A stretch of DNA of 34,561 nt, taken from the IMG/VR virus record IMGVR_UViG_3300042294_005224, positions 1 to 34,561 of that record; one strand, given 5' to 3'. Each line of letters begins with the position of its first letter. Within the stretch, counting starts at the first letter, position 1. Both the position numbers and the translations under genes were made by a program. Positions 23,395 through 31,861 of this stretch are shown in pieces. The stretch comes from a virus. A model generated the notes under the pieces. The model did no database searches. It was not told the DNA's origin and saw nothing but the letters and a program-made list of their open reading frames with translations.

Positions 23395-23902
23395 GTGAAA
23401 CCTTAGGAGAACGGTTTTACTTAATTTCTAATAATTTTGTTTTTGTTTCTTTACTATGTGGAATGGAAATTTTTAATAAGCCATTTTCCATTTTGGCTTC
23501 TGACTGGGATAAGTCAAACTGAGAGGATATTTTGTAACCAATGTTAATAGAACGTTTGGCTATTCCTCTGTGAATGTATCTAACTAGACCTAAATCTTCA
23601 GTATCAATACCTTCAGTTCTTGCTTTATCATAACTGATTTTAAGGATATCTCCTTCAACCCCAATTTCTAAATCTTCTTTGTTAAGACCGGTACAAGCCA
23701 CTTCAAAGTGGAGTCCATCTTTGTTTTCGTAAATGTCAATTGGGTGGGGAATTTTAGCTTCTACAGCTGGAAAAAATGGTGAGTTCGACTCAAAAAAGTT
23801 CTTAAACAGAATGTCGAACGGCGTTAGTTCTCTTTCAAATAATTTTAAATGTGTCATAATTTTAATCTCCTAAGATGATTTTTGTGTTCCCTAAGGTTTC
23901 AC
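23395..23902. repeat. Inverted repeats flanking hsp20
   Basis: The plus-strand 23395-23412 reads GTGAAACCTTAGGAGAAC, and the reverse complement of 23886-23902 reads GTGAAACCTTAGGGAAC: 13 identical bases, then GAAC after one inserted base. The copies lie about 490 bp apart, one just after the hsp20 stop and one in its 5' leader. In the hsp20 mRNA they could pair over about 17 bp. They could also be arms of a past insertion. No other gene in the window was seen with such flanks. Confidence 0.7.
23417..23857 (-). CDS. Small heat-shock protein, Hsp20/alpha-crystallin family
   Basis: 146 aa, usual length for IbpA/Hsp20-like proteins. The N-terminal arm (FERELTPFDILFKNFF) is followed by the alpha-crystallin domain: PHPIDIYENKDGLHFEVACT, GLNKEDLEIGVEGDILKI, an arginine-rich dimer loop (YIHRGIAKRSINIGYKI), and the signature MENGLLKISIP. 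The tail KLLEIK gives a short LxxI-type end instead of IxI. It would hold unfolded proteins without ATP, to be passed to GroEL. Hsp20 occurs in several T4-like phages, but next to groES/groEL it forms a phage chaperone set. It has a good Shine-Dalgarno-like TAGGAG 10 nt before the ATG, rare in this window. Confidence 0.92.
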   Translation of the reverse strand: MTHLKLFERELTPFDILFKNFFESNSPFFPAVEAKIPHPIDIYENKDGLHFEVACTGLNKEDLEIGVEGDILKISYDKARTEGIDTEDLGLVRYIHRGIAKRSINIGYKISSQFDLSQSEAKMENGLLKISIPHSKETKTKLLEIK

Positions 23903-23927
23903 TTTATCGGTTATACATATATTGGTT
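23858..23927 (-). promoter_or_regulatory. hsp20 leader with repeat and strong RBS
   Basis: The 70-nt gap before hsp20 holds, on the minus strand, AACCAATATATGTATAACC, then GTGAAACCTTAGGGAAC (half of the inverted repeat), then CTTAGGAG, an apparent ribosome-binding site. No TTTGG box at the usual 19-nt spacing was found; TATATG with AATGG 18 nt upstream is a weak alternative. The leader is the longest non-coding stretch in the window apart from the genome-edge regions. Confidence 0.45.
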
Positions 23928-24299
23928 TTAAATTTTGTTCCATTTGTTGTTAGAATCTAATACAAAGCTCCCTACACATTCATATTTCCATTCATTGGGA
24001 TTAATCATTGATAAAAATATATTACCATCTTTTCCAATATATAAATGATAGGTTTGTCCTATAACTGGTTCGAAACTAAATTTAGCATTGTAAACTAATT
24101 CGTTCCACTTATATTCCTCTACTAATTTTTTATATTCTTCTTTTAGTTCATTAAACCTAGTCTGTAATTGATGGTTTACTTTAATAGCATTAGTATTTTT
24201 CCATAAAGTAGTATCTTCAACTCTAATAGCAGGAGCACTTACATTACTACCATAAGGCAATAATCCAGGATTTTCTGCTACGTTATCTGGTTTTTTCAT
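23928..24299 (-). CDS. DUF2452-like hypothetical protein
   Basis: 123 aa. NPGLLPYGSNVSAPAIRVED (11-30) matches, from memory, the opening of DUF2452, a family of unknown function found in Bacteroidetes and in phages. A predicted coiled helix (QTRFNELKEEYKKLVEEY) follows and then a small C-terminal domain. The start sits on the last base of the clamp gene (1-nt overlap), so the two are coupled. No enzymatic motif visible. Confidence 0.68.
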   Translation of the reverse strand: MKKPDNVAENPGLLPYGSNVSAPAIRVEDTTLWKNTNAIKVNHQLQTRFNELKEEYKKLVEEYKWNELVYNAKFSFEPVIGQTYHLYIGKDGNIFLSMINPNEWKYECVGSFVLDSNNKWNKI

Positions 24300-25039
24300 T
24301 AGAGTTCCTTAGCAACTAAATAATATTCGCTTTTAAGATTACCATTGTCAAAATATAATCTCATAACTCCATCCAAATTAATTCCCATAGTACAATTAGC
24401 TACATCTTTATTACAGTACATAATTTCTTTGATTAAATTAGAATTGTAATGGGCCTTAAATTCATCAGGTAAATTATTAGTTGTAATATCTGGGAGATAA
24501 AAAGATACTTTATTTGAGTGTTCAATATTACCTCCAAACACCATTTCTAATTGTAATTCATCATCAGCGTTTATAAACGGTTTAAATACAACGGTATCAG
24601 TATCTGCGAGTGCTGATTTTGCTTTGACTATAGCGTTTATACTTTCGTTATCTAACGTAGCTTCGATATTATATTGACCATCACCGACATACTCTCCTGC
24701 TTTAGGGATAATCATAGTATCGGCTAAAGCATAATTTAGAGTAAATTGATTATCAGCTACAATAAGTTTAGTAATTAACTTATGTTGTTTAAAATATTCT
24801 AAACTTAAGTAACCATTTGTAATAGCAAGTAGTTTATTTAGTTGAGTAGTATTACTAATACCAACTGTTGAATCCTCTAATTCAAAACCTTCATAAGTTA
24901 CTTTCCCAATCATTGATTTATCAGGAGCAGTAAACTTAATAGTTAAGTTATTGTCTTTAATTTCCCACTTAACGGACTCATTCATTCCATTAAGATAATA
25001 CTTTGAAATAATCGAAACTAAATCTAGTTTATTAATCAT
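24299..25039 (-). CDS. Sliding clamp, gp45-like
   Basis: 246 aa (T4 gp45 is 228). Begins MINKLDLVSIISKYYLNGMN and has repeating strand-helix patterns (LDLVSIISKYYL, INAIVKAKSALADTDTVVF, FKAHYNSNLIKEIMY) of the trimeric PCNA-like clamp. It would tether the polymerase to DNA and, by analogy to T4, could also support late transcription. The promoter at 25046-25075 places ATG 6 nt from its TATATT box. It separates the carbamoyltransferase from the DUF2452 gene and so divides the second modification block from the chaperone region. Confidence 0.85.
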   Translation of the reverse strand: MINKLDLVSIISKYYLNGMNESVKWEIKDNNLTIKFTAPDKSMIGKVTYEGFELEDSTVGISNTTQLNKLLAITNGYLSLEYFKQHKLITKLIVADNQFTLNYALADTMIIPKAGEYVGDGQYNIEATLDNESINAIVKAKSALADTDTVVFKPFINADDELQLEMVFGGNIEHSNKVSFYLPDITTNNLPDEFKAHYNSNLIKEIMYCNKDVANCTMGINLDGVMRLYFDNGNLKSEYYLVAKEL

Positions 25040-25045
25040 AACCTT

Positions 25046-25075
25046 AATATAATAACTTTTTATTAATTTACCAAA
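25046..25075 (-). promoter_or_regulatory. Promoter, TTTGG-N19-TATATT class (sliding clamp)
   Basis: TTTGGTAA begins at 25075 on the minus strand, and TTATTATATT ends at 25046, with exactly the spacing of the other four promoters. TATATT is followed by AAGGTT and the ATG of the clamp gene. It lies over the end of the carbamoyltransferase gene. Confidence 0.8.
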
Positions 25076-26703
25076 CTAAATATACCATAAGGAGTTACTA
25101 AATAATCTATAATTCCATTACGTAAATGTCTAAAAGCTTCACCTGGATGATTAACTATAGGTTCGTTATGAACATTAAAAGATGTATTTACTAAACAACC
25201 AAATCCTGTTTTATTTTTATATTCTTGTAATATTCTCCAAAAATATCCCTCACTTTGTCGTTTAACTATTTGAATTCTAGCTGTTTTATCTATAGGATGA
25301 ACTACTGTAGGTAATTTATCTTCCCATTCATCTTGAGTATCATATAACATAGTCATAAATTCTGCTGCGTGAGGAGATTTATCTACCTTAAATAAAATAT
25401 TAGCATCTTCTTCTAATACAGCAGGAGCAAAAGGCATAAAATCATTACGTTTTAGTTTACTATTTAAAATATCGTATGTTTCTGGGTTAGTAGCATCACA
25501 TATAATGCTTCTATTTCCTAATGCTCTAGGACCGTGTTCTGATTTTCCTTGATAAAGTCCTATAATTTTTTTATCTAATAGTAAATCAGCAACATAAGAA
25601 CAATCAAAAGGTTGAATATTATAATTTTTTAATTCTGATTTAGCTGATTCTAGGATTTCATTTTCACTGTATTCTGCTCCTAAATACATTGTGTCTACTT
25701 TTACAGGTCTAAAATTTATATGAAGTTTTTTAAGGGTTCCTAAAGCACATCCTAATGCTAGCCCCTCATCGCCCATAGGTGGAGCAACAAAAACATTTTC
25801 AACCCATTCTAAATCATTAATTTTTTTATTTAGTTTAACATTAGCAAATACACCACCAGCCAAAGCTATATTTTTAGCACTTGGGTATTTAACATGTAGT
25901 TGTTCTAAAAGTTCTAATACTTTTTCTTCTAAAATGAATTGACCTGTATATGCTATATCTTTTATTACTTCAGGACGTTTCCAATATTTACTACCTACAA
26001 TACTAAAAAAAGCATCATATAGTTCTTTATATTGTCCATGAAAATGAGGATTCGAATCTAATTCTGTTCTTAAATCATCAATTTTAATTATATTTTTCCA
26101 AGCATCATATAATTCTATCCATAATTTACCATGTCCAGCTAAACCAACAATTTTACCTTCATCTTTTAAGCGTTTAAACCCTAAAAGTTCTGTTAATCCA
26201 GCATAAAAATGTCCAAAAGATTTTCTTTGAAGATCAATTCCGTCAATATAAAACATTTCCCCATAACTGCCAAAATAATATTTAGCAACATGGTTATCTC
26301 CACCTCCATCTATAGACACAATTAATGTATCATCTTTAAATCCTGAAAGATAATAAGCTGAATAGCAATGGGCATCGTGGTGTTCTATTCTAATGTATTT
26401 TTCTAATGGGAGATCAAAACCATGGGTATCTTTTAACATATTTTTAGTAAAATTATAATCTAAAAATGTTGTAAAATAATCTATTTGATTTAAATCAATA
26501 CCATGAGTATAAATTAGTCTATTTAAAGACTGTAGAGGGTATCTAAAGAAATCTGCTTCAAAATCTTGCCAATATTTGGCTCTTGAAAATCGTTCTTCTT
26601 CAAAACAGTATTTAATATTTCCATTTTCAATATAAGCAATACCACACGAGTGCATACCACCTATAATACCTAAAATTTTGTAATTACTATTTATTAAATT
26701 CAT
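25063..26703 (-). CDS. Carbamoyltransferase, NodU/CmcH family
   Basis: 546 aa from the chosen start. Motifs in order: CFEEERFSRAKYW (33-45), HHDAHCYSAYYLSGF (108-122) with the metal-binding His, SIDGGGDN, then PPMGDEGLALGCALG, GKSEHGPRALGNRSI, MPFAPAVLEEDA and LVNTSFNVHNEPIVNHP. These cover both domains of O-carbamoyltransferases: the Kae1-like carbamoyl-adenylate site and the C-terminal acceptor domain. The enzyme makes carbamoyl-AMP from carbamoyl phosphate and transfers the carbamoyl group to a hydroxyl, usually on a sugar. I use ATG 26703 because it starts the typical 'KILGIIGG' stretch; the frame extends upstream to 26778 only inside the GT2 gene. Overlap with GT2 is 17 nt. Confidence 0.93.
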   Translation of the reverse strand: MNLINSNYKILGIIGGMHSCGIAYIENGNIKYCFEEERFSRAKYWQDFEADFFRYPLQSLNRLIYTHGIDLNQIDYFTTFLDYNFTKNMLKDTHGFDLPLEKYIRIEHHDAHCYSAYYLSGFKDDTLIVSIDGGGDNHVAKYYFGSYGEMFYIDGIDLQRKSFGHFYAGLTELLGFKRLKDEGKIVGLAGHGKLWIELYDAWKNIIKIDDLRTELDSNPHFHGQYKELYDAFFSIVGSKYWKRPEVIKDIAYTGQFILEEKVLELLEQLHVKYPSAKNIALAGGVFANVKLNKKINDLEWVENVFVAPPMGDEGLALGCALGTLKKLHINFRPVKVDTMYLGAEYSENEILESAKSELKNYNIQPFDCSYVADLLLDKKIIGLYQGKSEHGPRALGNRSIICDATNPETYDILNSKLKRNDFMPFAPAVLEEDANILFKVDKSPHAAEFMTMLYDTQDEWEDKLPTVVHPIDKTARIQIVKRQSEGYFWRILQEYKNKTGFGCLVNTSFNVHNEPIVNHPGEAFRHLRNGIIDYLVTPYGIFSLVN

Positions 26704-27829
26704 ATAATTTTTCTGTATAAAATCCGTTTGGGTGCATAAAAGTTTCATATCCTCCTCTACACCAACAATACCCCCCAAAAGCCCCTACTAATCTATCCGC
26801 TACTGTATCCCAATTTAAGTTATAGTGTTCATCATATTTAATAACAACTTCTGTTCCTAAATGATTATTTTTTAGAGTTGAAGCTATTGTTTCGATATTA
26901 TTTAAAGTTTCAGGATTTAAAGATATAATAATATCGTCAAACTTCATATTTAAATTTATATCATAATATAAATCATGATCAAAATATAATTCATTAAGTA
27001 AAGTACGTTCAAAAGGTTTTATGTCAGATTTAATGTAAAGTACTTTTCTTCTATCTTTACTCATATTAAAACTACTAATAGCTAAGTCTCTAGCCAAGTA
27101 AGAAATAGGTAAATAATATAATGAGGGAGTCATTTTATCGGGGTTATGAAGATGTGGAAATTTAGACTCAATAAATAATCTTTCCTCTTCAATAGAAGCT
27201 AATTCCTCATGACTCCAAAATGCTTTACAAAATGAATCTTTAGTGTAAACATATTTGTATAAAACTCTTGGTAAATATAACCATTTTCCTAAAGTTTCAA
27301 CATGTCTAACTATATTAATATCATTTTGATACCATTGTAATTTTCCATTATCAAATTCAGGAATAACATTATTCCAAGATCTACAAAAGGGAATAAAGTT
27401 CCAAGTAGCATTGTTTTCAAAAATTTGATGACCTCCACCACCAATCTCAACCCACTGTCCATCATGTTCTACGGTATGAGCTTCACAACTCATTCCCATT
27501 ACCTCAGGATGTTTTAAAAACATGTGGTTATAAACTTCTAATGTTTTGGGATAAGCAAAATCATCACTATCAAACATAACAATTCTTTTTCCAGTAGACA
27601 TTCTATTAGGATTATAGAATAATTCTTTTTTACGAGATTGTTCAAAGTATTTAATTCGAGGATCTTTTGAAGCTAAATCTAATAATGCTTCTTTAGCACT
27701 ATTTTCTTGTGAAAAATCATCTGTTACAACCCATTCCCAATCATCATATGTTTGATTTGTTACCTGATTGTAGAGGTATTCAACTTGGTCTCCTCGTTTA
27801 TAAAACGATGTACTTATTGTAAACTTCAT
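26687..27829 (-). CDS. GT2 family glycosyltransferase
   Basis: 380 aa. The N-terminus (MKFTISTSFYKRGDQVEYLY), the Asp pair in VVTDDFSQ (34-41) and DxD-type FDSDDFAYPKT (86-96) define a GT-A inverting enzyme. The C-terminal ~150 residues have no recognised motif and may form an acceptor domain. Cytoplasmic. It overlaps the carbamoyltransferase gene, so the added sugar may then be carbamoylated. A TAATATTTATAA element lies 13 nt before its start, suggesting that its transcription is separate from that of the polymerase gene. Confidence 0.85.
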   Translation of the reverse strand: MKFTISTSFYKRGDQVEYLYNQVTNQTYDDWEWVVTDDFSQENSAKEALLDLASKDPRIKYFEQSRKKELFYNPNRMSTGKRIVMFDSDDFAYPKTLEVYNHMFLKHPEVMGMSCEAHTVEHDGQWVEIGGGGHQIFENNATWNFIPFCRSWNNVIPEFDNGKLQWYQNDINIVRHVETLGKWLYLPRVLYKYVYTKDSFCKAFWSHEELASIEEERLFIESKFPHLHNPDKMTPSLYYLPISYLARDLAISSFNMSKDRRKVLYIKSDIKPFERTLLNELYFDHDLYYDINLNMKFDDIIISLNPETLNNIETIASTLKNNHLGTEVVIKYDEHYNLNWDTVADRLVGAFGGYCWCRGGYETFMHPNGFYTEKLYEFNK

Positions 27830-27843
27830 TTAAAATAACTTTA

Positions 27844-27855
27844 TTATAAATATTA
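27844..27855 (-). promoter_or_regulatory. AT-rich ATATTTATAA element upstream of GT2
   Basis: Same 12-mer as at 2355-2366 (minus strand TAATATTTATAA) at the same distance (13 nt) from the ATG at 27829, and it overlaps the stop codon of the FkbM gene. A candidate second promoter class of the phage. In DNA this rich in A and T the match could be chance. Confidence 0.35.
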
Positions 27856-28767
27856 ATACTTTTCAGCAATGAAAGTACCTCTATCAATTTCTAAGGCATT
27901 CTTATAATTATAGTGAATTTTATAACCTAAGTTAAAGAATCGTTTTAATAATTCAAAATAATGATAACTTCCAGCTACGTGATATTCAACTATAAAAGTA
28001 TGGACTGTATTAAAAAATTCATCTGATAATGATTCAATGAATTCATATTCTGCTCCTTCAATATCACACTTAATAATTGTTGGTAATAAGGCCTTGTTAT
28101 CTTTAATCCATTGTTCTAGATTAATACATTCTACTTCAACAGGCCATTGTGGATGATTATCTCCATTATCAACCAAACTATTACCTACAGAATGAGGATG
28201 TAACCAAAATGTAGCTGTTTTATTTTCACCAGCAATTGCTTTATCTATAATTTGAACATTTTTATCCCACTTAAAGGTTTCATTTAAATGATTAACATTA
28301 TTAGGGGTTGGTTCAAAAGCATATACTTGTTGTACTTCTTTAGAAATAGCATACATTGTATAAACTCCAAAATTAGCTCCTAAATCATAAACTACATCTT
28401 CGGGGGACAAGTTTACATCGTATTCTTCATCATAAACTAATGATTCCCAAGACCCAAAATTTAATTCATTATGAGGGGAAGAAAAATAAAACTTATTATT
28501 TAATTTTTTGTGTTGAAACTTTTTACTAAATACCTGCTCTTCTCCAATACAAGCAATTATTTCAAATCCTGAGTTATATTCCGCATTGTAATATTTTTCT
28601 GGTGCACTCCACTCAGAATATCCTGGTCCACTATACTCTGTATACCAACCAAAAACTGTTAGATTTGTATTTAAATCAATTACCCAACATTGTACCCTAG
28701 CAGGTTCACTTCCATTATACCATTTTTGGAATTTATTTTGTTCTAAATTATATTCTATATTTACCAT
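27853..28767 (-). CDS. FkbM family methyltransferase
   Basis: 304 aa. The C-terminal ~190 residues hold the FkbM set: VYDLGANFGVYTMYA (126-140) for SAM, FEPTPNNV (151-158), and KCDIEGAEYEFIE (233-245). FkbM enzymes O-methylate sugars or polyketides. The N-terminal ~110 residues are unusual: a Trp/Tyr-rich region (VFGWYTEYSGPGYSEWSAP) that could be a small beta domain binding a carbohydrate. The gene starts 1 nt after the polymerase stop, so it is read on the polymerase message. Confidence 0.85.
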   Translation of the reverse strand: MVNIEYNLEQNKFQKWYNGSEPARVQCWVIDLNTNLTVFGWYTEYSGPGYSEWSAPEKYYNAEYNSGFEIIACIGEEQVFSKKFQHKKLNNKFYFSSPHNELNFGSWESLVYDEEYDVNLSPEDVVYDLGANFGVYTMYAISKEVQQVYAFEPTPNNVNHLNETFKWDKNVQIIDKAIAGENKTATFWLHPHSVGNSLVDNGDNHPQWPVEVECINLEQWIKDNKALLPTIIKCDIEGAEYEFIESLSDEFFNTVHTFIVEYHVAGSYHYFELLKRFFNLGYKIHYNYKNALEIDRGTFIAEKY

Positions 28768-28768
28768 G

Positions 28769-31363
28769 TTAAAATCTAAAAAATTTATTTATGTTTTGAT
28801 TGAGTACTACAGCACCCCAACCTAGATCTGAGTATAATGACTCTAGTTTATTTTTCATAACTGAATCAAATAAACCGTCTCTATCAATATATTTTTCTAT
28901 AAATTCCATTACCTCAGGAGGGTCATTAAATCCGTTGAAACCAACAACATCAATTCTATAAGGATTATCTTTTAAATAAGCAATAAACATTTTATCACCA
29001 ATTTGAAATTTAGGATATTTTTTATCTAAACCTTTAAAAGTTAAAATATCATTATAGTAAATAGCTGCTTTGGTATTAATAGGGCATTTTAATCCTAATT
29101 TAGAAAATACCTCACCTGCTCTAGGAGGTGAAGCCAAATATTCACCCATTTTCTTTAATCCAGTAGGTTTTAGAATTTGTTTCCAATTAATTGTTCTTAA
29201 TTCGGTTCTAAAATCAAGTATTTGTTTATCAATATCTGTTTTAGGTTTACCAAACATAATTTCATTAATAATGTGTTCACCGAATTTTTTAAACAATGGT
29301 GGGAAATTTGATTTCATCAAATCTAATCCCTTAACATCTAGTTCATCTGTTGGTACACCTTCTTTATTAACAATATGTTGGGCGTATCTACGCTTACCAG
29401 CAAAATAACCTCTATCAAGTACAACCTCTTGTTTTAATTCAAAATAGTGAGGTGTATTATCTCCTAAATTAAAAGCACTTTTAGCAAAATTACCTATAAA
29501 TTTATTAGCCATTGCTTGTAATTCAGTAGCAATTACTAATATTTTTTTAATTACATCCTCTTGATTGCTAAAGTTAATATCAGGATGTCTTGCTTTTAAT
29601 AAATCTTTACACTGAATGAATAGTGAATCGGTATCACTTGTAACAATGTAGTCAACAGGGGTTGTATTACCTAATTCTTTATTTAGGTAATCATTCATGT
29701 TGTTAATACTTTCTTGTAAAAGTCTTTGTCCTGAAAGTGTTATTGCTTTACTAATAAATTTATTACCATCTGTGTATCTCCAACCGTTAATAGCAAATAC
29801 ACCATAAACATCATTTAATTTAATTTTATAAGCATGTTGACGTCTATCATAAAAGGATCCCATAACAGGGTCGTTATCTTCCTTATATGCTTTTTTCATC
29901 AATTTCTTATATTCTTGACGTTTAGCAAACCAGTCAGCTAGAATTTCACAAACAACACTTGATTTGTCTTTGCGGAACATAACACCAGGTGCTGAAATGA
30001 TTAAATCATTATTTTCAATAATTTCTATTAAATCACCTACTGAAACTTGAGTGTGGGATAATCTACGATCTTTTTTAACTTTTTCAATTGTAACCATAGT
30101 ATTAGGGTCCATTGCTTTAAGTTCTTTAAGTGACCATTGATTATCAAATTTACCTCTATTTACAACACGTCCAACTAACGTTTCAATTCCCATATTAAGT
30201 GAACGAATAATAGAAGGATATAGTGAGGTAAAATCTAAGTCAATAACCCATTCATATAAACCTGGTGTAGGGTCTTTCAAATAACCACCAGCATATTCTT
30301 CTTGTAATGTTTTTAATGCTGGATTGTAGGTTGTAGGTTTGTTAGGTGAAACTATTCCTTTACGTTTTAAATAAGTTAAAATAGCACCTTCATTTAACAT
30401 TGTTGAAAAATAAATTGCCTCGTATTCAGTATGACATAAATGACCAATTGTAACTGTTAGTTCAATAAATTTAAGTCTTTTTTCTAATTCGACAATAATT
30501 TCAACGTCTCGAAGGTTATACTCAATAAACGTATGAATATCTTCTTTAAATAATTTATCAAGTGAACCTTGATATTCAATTTTTTCTAATTTAGCATATT
30601 TTTTACCAATATCACCTAAACGATAAGATGGTTCTTGTTTGGTAATAAACTTTTTGAACAACAACATATAATCTAGGTGGTTAATACCTCCTAAATTAAC
30701 AGGTTGTTCAGGAAATTGAGGTGTGAAATTGATTTTACCTATTGGAGATAGGGTTTGAGCAAGTGTTTCACCTAATACTTTAGAAATTCTATAATATAGG
30801 TAAGGAATATCAAAGAAACCACTGTTCCAACCTGTAATAATGGTTGGGTCTAATTCATACCACTTATCTAAAAATCCACTTAATAATTCTTTTTCAGTGG
30901 CATAGGGTATAACCTCTTTATCTTCTTCTACTATACTATTAAGTGTTTTACTTTCATCTAAAAGCAAACAATAGTATTTTTTAGAATTAGCATCATAAAG
31001 AGCAACAGCAGTTATTTTACCTTTAGGATCTTTAATATTTTCCTCAGTTAATGCTCCAGCAATTTCACACTCAATATCCAAATAAACTGTATTATGAAAC
31101 TTTGGTGTATCGTCAGATTCATAATAGTAATCAACAAGTAAGCGGGTAATTTTATCTACGTCTTTTTCAAAGTACTTAGGATCTTTCCAATCATCCATCC
31201 TTTTAATAGGGGATACTTTGGTACCTTCTAGTGTTTCAAAGTCACCATCAGGATTAGCAACATAAAGAGTAGGCCAATGTTGAACGGTTTTAAAACCTTT
31301 CCATCTGTCGTCTCTTAAATAGTACTGTCTTTCTTCTCTATCGTAGTAAACCGCTTGATACAT
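28769..31363 (-). CDS. DNA polymerase, family B (gp43-like)
   Basis: 864 aa (T4 gp43 is 898). The 3'-5' exonuclease motifs are intact: VYLDIECE (93-100), GFFDIPYLYY (182-191) and YNLRDVEI (282-289). Polymerase motifs A (DLDFTSLYPSII, 375-386), B (RRQHAYKIKLNDVYG, 507-521) and C (VTSDTDSLFI, 574-583) hold all metal-binding aspartates. The C-terminus NINKFFRF resembles the short hydrophobic clamp-binding tails of phage polymerases. This is the replicative polymerase with proofreading. It shares a 1-nt overlap (TAATG) with the dCTP deaminase-like gene, and the FkbM gene follows after 1 nt. Confidence 0.95.
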   Translation of the reverse strand: MYQAVYYDREERQYYLRDDRWKGFKTVQHWPTLYVANPDGDFETLEGTKVSPIKRMDDWKDPKYFEKDVDKITRLLVDYYYESDDTPKFHNTVYLDIECEIAGALTEENIKDPKGKITAVALYDANSKKYYCLLLDESKTLNSIVEEDKEVIPYATEKELLSGFLDKWYELDPTIITGWNSGFFDIPYLYYRISKVLGETLAQTLSPIGKINFTPQFPEQPVNLGGINHLDYMLLFKKFITKQEPSYRLGDIGKKYAKLEKIEYQGSLDKLFKEDIHTFIEYNLRDVEIIVELEKRLKFIELTVTIGHLCHTEYEAIYFSTMLNEGAILTYLKRKGIVSPNKPTTYNPALKTLQEEYAGGYLKDPTPGLYEWVIDLDFTSLYPSIIRSLNMGIETLVGRVVNRGKFDNQWSLKELKAMDPNTMVTIEKVKKDRRLSHTQVSVGDLIEIIENNDLIISAPGVMFRKDKSSVVCEILADWFAKRQEYKKLMKKAYKEDNDPVMGSFYDRRQHAYKIKLNDVYGVFAINGWRYTDGNKFISKAITLSGQRLLQESINNMNDYLNKELGNTTPVDYIVTSDTDSLFIQCKDLLKARHPDINFSNQEDVIKKILVIATELQAMANKFIGNFAKSAFNLGDNTPHYFELKQEVVLDRGYFAGKRRYAQHIVNKEGVPTDELDVKGLDLMKSNFPPLFKKFGEHIINEIMFGKPKTDIDKQILDFRTELRTINWKQILKPTGLKKMGEYLASPPRAGEVFSKLGLKCPINTKAAIYYNDILTFKGLDKKYPKFQIGDKMFIAYLKDNPYRIDVVGFNGFNDPPEVMEFIEKYIDRDGLFDSVMKNKLESLYSDLGWGAVVLNQNINKFFRF

Positions 31364-31860
31364 TATTTTTTATAGGCTGTGTTTAGTCCTTGCCACTGAC
31401 CATCATATTGTTCTCCTACTTCTTCTACCCTCCAGAATGCAATTTGTCCAATACGAGCATTTTTTTCAATAATAATAACACTTGTTACAATCATTGTTGT
31501 GTTCATTTGGTCACAATAGAATCCTGGATCCCACCAAGGTGATTCGATAATAGTTCCTGTACGGTACAAAGATGAACGGTGAGTAATTTTAGCAGCACAA
31601 TCAGCAGGTACTTTGATTCCCTCGTTAAATGTAACTGAATAAACACCTTTTTCAAGTCTCCAACATTCTTTGCCTTCGATAGTTCTTGTTGAAACTTCTT
31701 CGTAGCCATCAGGATTAATGTAGGTTTTGTCTTTGTAAACAACAGAACCAACATCAATTCGTTCTACTTTACAAACGGATAAGTCAATACCAATTTGAGC
31801 ACGTTTTGAAAATTCCGACTCAATGATATGATTTGAAATTTGATTTGAATTTAATAACAT
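31363..31860 (-). CDS. dCTP deaminase/dUTPase-fold protein, catalytic Glu not found
   Basis: 165 aa. HRSSLYRTG (94-102) is the Ser/Arg nucleotide-binding loop and DPGFYCDQ (111-118) the central motif of the dCTP deaminase/dUTPase fold; YDGQWQG (152-158) is the C-terminal loop. In dCTP deaminases the strand after DPG ends in a catalytic Glu (LE in DPGWSGCIVLE); here this position falls at about T121 (MNTTMIV), so deamination seems unlikely. The Asp before PGF is the counterpart of the dUTPase base, so dUTP hydrolysis, or a non-catalytic nucleotide sensor, is possible. The gene lies between the 56-aa gene and DNA polymerase, each one base apart or overlapping, consistent with nucleotide-pool control. 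Confidence 0.75.
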   Translation of the reverse strand: MLLNSNQISNHIIESEFSKRAQIGIDLSVCKVERIDVGSVVYKDKTYINPDGYEEVSTRTIEGKECWRLEKGVYSVTFNEGIKVPADCAAKITHRSSLYRTGTIIESPWWDPGFYCDQMNTTMIVTSVIIIEKNARIGQIAFWRVEEVGEQYDGQWQGLNTAYKK

Positions 31861-31861
31861 A

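Noticed and set aside
23395-23902. An insertion sequence around hsp20
   Set aside because: The inverted repeats enclose only hsp20, with no transposase and no target duplication that I could see.
26704-26778. Longer carbamoyltransferase start
   Set aside because: The extra 25 residues read antiphase through the GT2 gene and are not family-like; ATG 26703 is preferred.
29070-29408. A 112-codon plus-strand frame opposite DNA polymerase
   Set aside because: It lies wholly inside the polymerase gene, has no promoter-like sequence and no recognisable motif.
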